Part shown: positions 10,559 through 15,383 of the stretch, in pieces
How the letters are laid out: each line of letters opens with the position of its first letter
How positions within the stretch are numbered: position 1 is the first letter of the stretch
NCBI GenBank assembly: GCA_035304085.1
Contig: DATGQT010000117.1
Span: 1-15,383 of the forward strand
Direction: 5' to 3'
Length of the DNA: 15,383 nucleotides
Source of the DNA: DATGQT01 sp035304085
GTDB taxonomy: Bacteria; Bacteroidota; Rhodothermia; Rhodothermales; Rubricoccaceae
Notes under the pieces: generated by a model
Told to the model about the DNA's origin: nothing
What the model saw: the letters and a program-made list of their open reading frames with translations, nothing else
The model's database searches: none
Made by a program: the position numbers and the translations under genes

Positions 10559-12097
10559 TCAGAACTGGAAGTAGATGAACTCCTGCCCCCCGTAAGCCCC
10601 GAAGAGGAGGATGACGAGGAGGCCGCCGACGTAGATGGCCCACCGCACGGGCCACGGCCGCGCGGCGATCCACTCGTCGAGGTTGTGCCGGCCCTGGAAG
10701 ATCTCGATCGCGATCAGCGACGCCAGCGCCAGGACGGAGATGAGGAACGGGTACGGGCCGACCTTCAGGATGAGCGCCCCGAGGTTGCTCCGGTCGAACT
10801 CGAACCACGAGCGGACGAGGACCGGCACGTCGCCCATCGACCGCGCGATGAAGAAGAGCCCGAAGAGGGCGTAGGCGTGGACCGTCACGAAGATGCCGAC
10901 GGCGTGCCGGACCTTCGGCACGAGGAGGGGGAGGCGGAGCGCGGGAACGCCGGCCGCCCGCACGGACGCGACCTCGCGCGCCCGCGTGCCGAAGCGGTCG
11001 TGGACGGCCGCCTCCCAGTCCTCCAGACGCTTCCACGCCTTGTTCCGCCGCCGCCGCGTGAGGTTGCCCACGACGACGGCGGCGCCGTGGAGCGCCCCCC
11101 ACACCACGAACGTCCACGCCGCCCCGTGCCACAGCCCACTGACCACGAACACGATGAAGAGGTTGAAGAGCCCCCGCCGCTTCGAGACGCGGCCACCGCC
11201 GTTGAGCGGGACCCAGAGGTAGTCCCTGAACCACGTCATCAGCGAGATGTGGAACCGCCGCCAGAACTCGCTGATGGAGGTGGAGAAGAAGGGGCGGTCG
11301 AAGTTGTTCATCAGCGTGTGCCCCATCACCTTCGCCGCTCCTATGGCGATGAGGCTGTACCCCGCGAAGTCGCAGTAGAACCGGGCCACGAAGAAGTAGT
11401 TGGTGAGGATGACGGCCCACCCGTGGTACACGCCCGGCTCCTGGAACACCTCGTGGGTGAACGGGGCCACGCGGTCGGCGATGACGAGCTTCATGAGGAA
11501 CCCCCCCATCATGATCCGGAGCCCGCTCGCGACGCGGTCGTAGTCGAACGCCTTGCGCTCGCGGAGCTGGGGGAGGAGGTGCTCGCTCCGCTCGATGGGC
11601 CCCGCCACGAGCTGTGGGAAATAGGAGACGTAGAGGGCGAAGTAGCCGAGGTGCCGCTCGGCCTCCTGCTTCCCACGATAGACGTCGATGGAATACGCCA
11701 GCGTCTGGAACGTGTAGAACGAGATCCCCACCGGGAGGAGGACGTCGAGGGCGCCCATCTCGTAGGGGAGGCTGAGCCACCCGAAGAGGGCGTTGGCCGT
11801 CGTGGCGAACATCCCCGAGTACTTGAAGACGCCTAGCAGCCCGAGGTTGACCGTGAGGCTGAGCAGGAGCCACGGGCGCCGCCTCCGCCGCGTCTCGTGC
11901 CGCGCCATGGCGAGCCCCGCCGTGTAGTCGACGACGGTCGAGAGCGCGAGGAGGAGGAGGTACCGGGCGTCCCAGGCGCCGTAGAAGACGTAACTCGCCC
12001 CGAGGAGGAACCACACCCGCGCGCGGTGGGGGAGCGCGAAGAACAGCGCCACCACGGCAGGGAAGAAGAGAACGAAGTCGAGCGAGTTGAAAAGCAT
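10559..12097 (-). CDS. MBOAT family membrane O-acyltransferase (AlgI-like)
   Basis: A 512-residue multi-pass inner-membrane protein of the AlgI/DltB-type MBOAT family, which moves acyl (usually acetyl) groups across the membrane for transfer to extracellular polymers. It starts MLFNSLDFVLFFP, the usual family start. Landmarks are LLPVGISFYTFQTLAYSIDVYRG (120-142), FPQLVAGPIER (160-170), the region FWRRFHIS (278-285) and the invariant His in SGLWHGAAWTF (H324). The end, FIYFQF, is also typical of AlgI-like proteins. ATG 12097 is preferred over a GTG at 12133, because the GTG falls inside the likely promoter. The SGNH gene follows 24 bases downstream, giving a two-gene O-acetylation unit. The target polymer is unknown; alginate is not implied, since no alginate polymerase genes are in the window. 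Confidence 0.92.
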   Translation of the reverse strand: MLFNSLDFVLFFPAVVALFFALPHRARVWFLLGASYVFYGAWDARYLLLLALSTVVDYTAGLAMARHETRRRRRPWLLLSLTVNLGLLGVFKYSGMFATTANALFGWLSLPYEMGALDVLLPVGISFYTFQTLAYSIDVYRGKQEAERHLGYFALYVSYFPQLVAGPIERSEHLLPQLRERKAFDYDRVASGLRIMMGGFLMKLVIADRVAPFTHEVFQEPGVYHGWAVILTNYFFVARFYCDFAGYSLIAIGAAKVMGHTLMNNFDRPFFSTSISEFWRRFHISLMTWFRDYLWVPLNGGGRVSKRRGLFNLFIVFVVSGLWHGAAWTFVVWGALHGAAVVVGNLTRRRRNKAWKRLEDWEAAVHDRFGTRAREVASVRAAGVPALRLPLLVPKVRHAVGIFVTVHAYALFGLFFIARSMGDVPVLVRSWFEFDRSNLGALILKVGPYPFLISVLALASLIAIEIFQGRHNLDEWIAARPWPVRWAIYVGGLLVILLFGAYGGQEFIYFQF

Positions 12098-12117
12098 GGC
12101 GCCGCGGATGGGCGGGC

Positions 12118-12146
12118 TATTTACGAAGCGCACCGCCGCCCGTCAA
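12118..12146 (-). promoter_or_regulatory. Likely promoter of the MBOAT-SGNH unit
   Basis: On the minus strand, TTGACG (12146-12141) is followed after exactly 17 bases by TAAATA (12123-12118), a -35/-10 arrangement in otherwise GC-rich DNA. Read as a Bacteroidota-type promoter it is TTG, 20 bases, then TAAATA. Transcription would start near 12111, leaving a leader of about 14 bases before ATG 12097. The 101-base gap (12098-12198) must also serve the divergent glycosyltransferase. Confidence 0.5.
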
Positions 12147-12198
12147 CCGCGCTGACCGCCGGATCGGCGGCCTTAACCGACCCCTCTCCCGAGCGGCC

Positions 12199-13476
12199 GT
12201 GAGGGCACGGGCGTACCTTGTGCGCTCACGCGCTGCCCCCCCCGTGCCTGTCCCCCCTAGCGCTCCCCCGGCGCCGGCCACCACGGAGGCCCCCGCGCCG
12301 TCGTCGGCGAAACCCCGGGTCCTGTTCCTCGATCACGTAGGCGTGATGGGTGGGGCCGAGTGGTCCCTGCTGGACCTGGCGCGGTCGTTCCCGGGGCGCT
12401 GCACGGTGCTCCTCTTCGAGGACGGCCCCTTCCGCCGGCACCTGGAAGCTGCTGGCGTCGACGTCGGGGTGTGCCCGGCCCCGGCGGGGCTGCTCGGCGT
12501 CCGGCGCGACGTCGGGCGCCTGGGCGCCCTCCAGAGCCTCCCTGGCGCCCTCGCCTACACTCACCGCCTCGCGCAGTGGGCCCGGCCTTACGACGTCCTC
12601 TACGCCAACTCCCAAAAGGCGTTCGTCCTAGGGGCGCTCGTGGCTGCACTGCGGCGGAAGCCGCTCCTCTGGCACCTCCGTAACGTGCTGAGCGAGGAGG
12701 GGTTCAGCGCCTCCAGCCGCGCCCTCGTCGTCCGCCTGGCCAACCGGTTCGCCGCGCGCGTGATCGCCAACTCGGAGGCGACCGCCGCGGCCTTCGTCGC
12801 TCGCGGGGGGCGAGCGGAGAAGGTGCGCGTCGTGTACAACGGGATCGACCCTGAGCCCTTCCTGCGCGTGACGGAGGAGGCGGCCCGAGCCCTGCGGCGC
12901 ACCCTGGGATTGGACGGCGCCCCCGTCGTCGGCTGCCTCAGCCGCCTCGCCCCGATCAAGGGGCAACACGTGCTGCTGGAGGCGCTGGCCGCCCTCCCCG
13001 GCGTCCACGCCATCGTCGTCGGCGAAGCCCTCTTCGGCGACGAGGCGACGTACGGGGACGCGCTGCGCCGGCAGGCCCAGACGCTGGGGATCGCCGAGCG
13101 CGTCCACTTCCTCGGCTTCCGTACCGACACCCCAACCCTGCTCCGGGCCTGCGACGTGGTGGTGATGCCGTCGGTGGTGCCGGAATCCTTCGGGCGCGTC
13201 ATCGTGGAGGGGATGCTGGCGGAGCGGCCCGTCGTAGCGACCCGCCTCGGCGCCGCCGTCGAGTTGATCGAGGACGGGGTGACCGGGCGGCTCGTCCCCT
13301 CGGAAGACGCCGAGGCCCTGGCCGGCGCGCTCGGTGCCCTGCTGGCGGAACCGGAGGCAGCCCGGCGCATGGCGCAGGCGGGACGCCGGTCGGCACTGGA
13401 GCGCTTTTCGCTGGCCCGCATGCTCGACGGAGTCGCCCGCCAGATCGACGCAGTCGTGGCCGCGCATCGGAGGTAA
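12199..13476 (+). CDS. Glycosyltransferase family 4 protein (GT-B fold)
   Basis: A protein of up to 425 residues that transfers a sugar from an activated (probably nucleotide) donor during polysaccharide or glycan assembly at the cytoplasmic face of the membrane. The N-terminal Rossmann half begins PRVLFLDHVGVMGGAEWSLL (39-58), with the glycine-rich acceptor-side loop usual in GT4. The C-terminal donor half has VVYNGIDPEPF (211-221), GCLSRLAPIKGQHVLLEAL (245-263) and the E-x7-E motif ESFGRVIVE (E329, E337). Donor and acceptor cannot be told. The first about 38 residues are a Pro/Ala-rich leader not seen in the family. GTG codons at 12199, 12220 and 12244 are all in frame, and a promoter-like TACCTTG at 12214 favours 12244, so the true start is uncertain. 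Its wobble positions are less GC-biased than those of the glucan genes. The deacetylase follows 71 bases downstream. Confidence 0.85.
   Translation: MRARAYLVRSRAAPPVPVPPSAPPAPATTEAPAPSSAKPRVLFLDHVGVMGGAEWSLLDLARSFPGRCTVLLFEDGPFRRHLEAAGVDVGVCPAPAGLLGVRRDVGRLGALQSLPGALAYTHRLAQWARPYDVLYANSQKAFVLGALVAALRRKPLLWHLRNVLSEEGFSASSRALVVRLANRFAARVIANSEATAAAFVARGGRAEKVRVVYNGIDPEPFLRVTEEAARALRRTLGLDGAPVVGCLSRLAPIKGQHVLLEALAALPGVHAIVVGEALFGDEATYGDALRRQAQTLGIAERVHFLGFRTDTPTLLRACDVVVMPSVVPESFGRVIVEGMLAERPVVATRLGAAVELIEDGVTGRLVPSEDAEALAGALGALLAEPEAARRMAQAGRRSALERFSLARMLDGVARQIDAVVAAHRR
12214..12221 (+). promoter_or_regulatory. Possible -7 box (TACCTTGT) for the glycosyltransferase
   Basis: TACCTTGT matches the TAnnTT part of the Bacteroidota -7 element. 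No good -33 TTG was found at the proper distance, so support is weak. If real, transcription would start near 12227, and translation would have to begin at GTG 12244 rather than GTG 12199. Confidence 0.2.
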
Positions 13477-13481
13477 GTTGG
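13474..13481 (+). promoter_or_regulatory. Possible -7 box (TAAGTTGG) for the deacetylase
   Basis: TAAGTTGG overlaps the stop codon of the upstream glycosyltransferase and lies 66 bases before the deacetylase ATG. It resembles TAnnTTTG, but no -33 box stands out. Six bases here (GTTGGC, 13477-13482) also pair with GCCAAC (13509-13514), which could form a weak hairpin in the gap. Confidence 0.18.
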
Positions 13482-13547
13482 CCCCCCGGCACGGCGGAGC
13501 CCTCGGCCGCCAACCCGCGGAATGCACGATCAGAACATCGCAGGCCC

Positions 13548-14291
13548 ATGGCGCAGGTGCGGGTAACCACGAGCTGGGACGACGGCGACGTCCTCGACCT
13601 TCGGCTGGCGGAGTCCATGGACCGCTACGGCGTCAAGGGCACCTTCTACATCCCGGGCACTGCGAAGCTGGCGACTTCCGACCTGTGCGCGCTGGCGTCG
13701 CGGCACGAGGTGGGCGCGCACACCCTCTCCCACAGCCGCGTCGACCTCCTGCCCCCGGCCGAGGCGCAACGAGAGATCGAGGCCGGGAAGGCGTGGCTCG
13801 AAGACCAGGTCGGCGCAGCGGTGCACGCGTTCTGCTATCCCTGGGGGGCGTGGAGCGAGCAGGCCGTCGCCCTCGTCCGCCAGGCCGGCTTCCGGTACGC
13901 CAGGACCGTCGAGCGCTTCCGGTTCGGGCTATCGGACGAGCCCCTGCTGAACGGCACCACGTGCCAGACCCTCATCAAGAAGAAGGACCTCTTCCGGTTC
14001 CTCGGGATGAAGCGGGGCAACCCGCTGGCCCTGCGCTACCTCACCGACTGGGGCTACCTCGCGCGGCAGACGTTCTTCGAGGCGCGGCGGCGCGGCGGGG
14101 TCTTCCACCTCTGGGGCCACTCCTGGGAGGTAGACCGCTTCGACCAGTGGGCGCAGCTCGACGCCTTCTTCCGCTTCCTCAGCCAGCAGGAGGACGTGGT
14201 CTTCGTCACCAACGGCGAGCTCCTGCGAGCGGGCGCGGGGGTCAGCCAAGGGCCTCTTCGTAGACGGCGCGAACCTGCCGAGCCACCATAG
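13548..14291 (+). CDS. Polysaccharide deacetylase (NodB/CE4 family)
   Basis: A 247-residue metal-dependent deacetylase-like protein without a signal peptide. CE4 motifs are visible. Motif 1 is TTSWDDGD, with D11 as likely base and D12 as metal ligand. Motif 2 is GAHTLSHSRVD, with H58 and H62 as metal ligands. Motif 3 is AFCYPWGAWSE (94-104), and the late His motif is VFHLWGHSWE (H187, H191). Members remove N- or O-acetyl groups from sugars or glycan intermediates; with no export signal, this one probably acts on a cytoplasmic or lipid-linked intermediate. Its target is unknown. It starts at ATG 13548, 71 bases after the GT4 stop on the same strand. Its last 50 bases overlap the convergent GT4 gene, and the tail after about residue 228 (GPLRRRREPAEPP) is non-family sequence. 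Confidence 0.88.
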   Translation: MAQVRVTTSWDDGDVLDLRLAESMDRYGVKGTFYIPGTAKLATSDLCALASRHEVGAHTLSHSRVDLLPPAEAQREIEAGKAWLEDQVGAAVHAFCYPWGAWSEQAVALVRQAGFRYARTVERFRFGLSDEPLLNGTTCQTLIKKKDLFRFLGMKRGNPLALRYLTDWGYLARQTFFEARRRGGVFHLWGHSWEVDRFDQWAQLDAFFRFLSQQEDVVFVTNGELLRAGAGVSQGPLRRRREPAEPP

Positions 14292-15378
14292 GCCAGCTGA
14301 AACGGGCCTCGGCGTAAGCCCGGCAGGCCGTCGCGTCCGGCAGCGGCCGTGCCCCGAGGAGCGCGTCGGTCAGCCCCTCGGCGAGGGCTTCGGCCGTATG
14401 CCCTCCCAGGACCAGGTGTTCGGACAGCCCACGCACCACCTCGGGCAGCCCGCCCACCGGCGTCACCAGCACCGGCGTCCCAGCCGCCAGCGACTCTACG
14501 GTGATGAGGCCGAACCCCTCGAGAGCGGCCGTCGGCACGACGGTGAGGTCGGCCGCGCGGTAGGCGTGGGGGAGGGTCTCGTCGAGGAGGTAGCCCAGTA
14601 GGCGGACGTGCTGGCGCAGCCCCAGCGCGTCGATGCGGGCCTCCAGTTCGGGTGCCAGCGGGCCGGTCCCGGCGATGAGCAGGAGCACGTCCGGCACCGC
14701 CGCGCGCACCGCCTTCATCGCCGTCAGGAGGGCCTCGATGCCCATCCGGCGCTGGAGGCGCCGCACGGCCAGGATCAGGGGGCGGTCCGTCGGCCAGCCG
14801 AGGCGCGCGCGCGCCTCGGCCCGCGTCCCGGCCAGGGCGAAGCGGCTGCTGTCCACGCCGCCGGGCACGACGCGGATGCGCTCGTGCGAGACCCCGTAGG
14901 TGCGGTGCAGGACGTCCCGAAACGCCTCCGAGAGCACGATGAAGCGGCGGGCGTGCCGGTAAACCCGCCGCTCAATGGCGGCCTTGACGCGCACCGAGAG
15001 GTGCCCCCCCCCTGCCACGGCGCTCTCTGCCGCCCAGGGACCGTGGAAGTGCATCACGAGCGGCTGCGCCCGCAGGTGCCGCCCGAGTGGCGCCGTGTAG
15101 AGCGTGAAGTGGGATGCGATCAGGTCGGGCGGCCGCGCGGCCATCCGCCGGAGCGCGTGGCGCCGCGCCGCGCGCCATCGGATCGGCAGCGGCGCCGTGC
15201 TGGCGGCGAAGGCCTCTACCCGCCCGCCCGTCTGCTCGGCCACCTCTGGCGTCCCGGAGACCAGCCCCTGCACCCCGACACCCTCCTTGGGCAGGACGCG
15301 AATGAGGTTGTGGTAGACCCGGTTGAGCCCCCCCGCCTGCTCGGGAAACCAGCCCATTCCGATCTGCAGGGTGTACAT
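14242..15378 (-). CDS. Glycosyltransferase family 4 protein (second)
   Basis: A 378-residue GT-B glycosyltransferase that appears complete: ATG 15378-15376 begins MYTLQIGMGWFPEQAGGLNR, a normal GT4 start with the glycine-rich loop GGLNRVY (16-22). The donor half has VVPGGVDSSRF (170-180), LAVRRLQRRMGIEALL (203-218) and the E-x7-E motif EGFGLITVE (E287, E295), then SLAAGTPVLVTPVGGLPEVV. It presumably adds a sugar to the surface polysaccharide or its lipid-linked precursor; donor and linkage are unknown. It is on the opposite strand to, and convergent with, the deacetylase, with a 50-base overlap. Any operon partners upstream lie beyond the right edge; only 5 bases before the ATG are visible, so its ribosome binding site cannot be judged. 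A perfect 24-base palindrome lies in codons 187-194. Confidence 0.9.
   Translation of the reverse strand: MYTLQIGMGWFPEQAGGLNRVYHNLIRVLPKEGVGVQGLVSGTPEVAEQTGGRVEAFAASTAPLPIRWRAARRHALRRMAARPPDLIASHFTLYTAPLGRHLRAQPLVMHFHGPWAAESAVAGGGHLSVRVKAAIERRVYRHARRFIVLSEAFRDVLHRTYGVSHERIRVVPGGVDSSRFALAGTRAEARARLGWPTDRPLILAVRRLQRRMGIEALLTAMKAVRAAVPDVLLLIAGTGPLAPELEARIDALGLRQHVRLLGYLLDETLPHAYRAADLTVVPTAALEGFGLITVESLAAGTPVLVTPVGGLPEVVRGLSEHLVLGGHTAEALAEGLTDALLGARPLPDATACRAYAEARFSWPMVARQVRAVYEEALG
14797..14820. repeat. Perfect 24-base palindrome inside the second GT4 gene
   Basis: Half-site GCCGAGGCGCGC is followed directly by its reverse complement. It falls exactly on codon boundaries and encodes AEARARLG (residues 187-194), between the two Rossmann halves. 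The core is an alternating GC run, so much of the symmetry may come from composition; a stable mRNA hairpin or Z-form DNA is possible. Confidence 0.6.
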
Positions 15379-15383
15379 CGTGG

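Noticed and set aside
10065..12014. Long frames on both strands within the MBOAT/SGNH region (also 10109-11836)
   Set aside because: Arg/Pro-rich or Glu/Val-rich shadow translations; the MBOAT and SGNH frames carry the real motifs.

Overview
The window is very GC-rich, with G or C at almost every third codon position in the left and middle parts. Coding density is high and almost no start codon has a Shine-Dalgarno sequence. Candidate promoters resemble the Bacteroidota -33/-7 type (TTG ... TAnnTT). With the gene families present, this suggests a bacterium of the Rhodothermota/Bacteroidota side, for example a Rubricoccaceae-like marine or saline organism. The taxon is an inference from composition and gene style, not from a marker gene.

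Left region (1-5528, + strand): the end of glgE, then a fused trehalose synthase/maltokinase (treS-pep2), then the glycogen branching enzyme glgB. Together these form the GlgE route: trehalose to maltose (TreS), maltose to maltose-1-phosphate (Pep2), chain extension by maltosyl transfer (GlgE) and branching (GlgB), giving an alpha-1,4/1,6-glucan. The three gaps around these genes (146-239, 3558-3605, 5529-5579) each hold a different palindromic element.

Middle (5580-7559, - strand): acetyl-CoA synthetase, convergent with glgB and divergent from the next gene.

Right region (7686-15378): a surface-polysaccharide block. It has a Wzi-like outer-membrane beta-barrel (+) and a two-gene - strand unit, an MBOAT O-acyltransferase followed by an SGNH/GDSL-like partner, which resembles alginate-type O-acetylation machinery. 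Divergent from that unit are a GT4 glycosyltransferase and a NodB-type polysaccharide deacetylase (+). A second GT4 glycosyltransferase (-) converges on the deacetylase with a 50-base tail-to-tail overlap. These genes would build, acetylate or deacetylate, and display an extracellular polysaccharide; which polymer cannot be told from sequence.

No RNA genes, insertion sequences, CRISPR arrays or integrases were seen. The most unusual features are the palindromic elements between the glucan genes. One of them encodes the last residues of TreS-Pep2.
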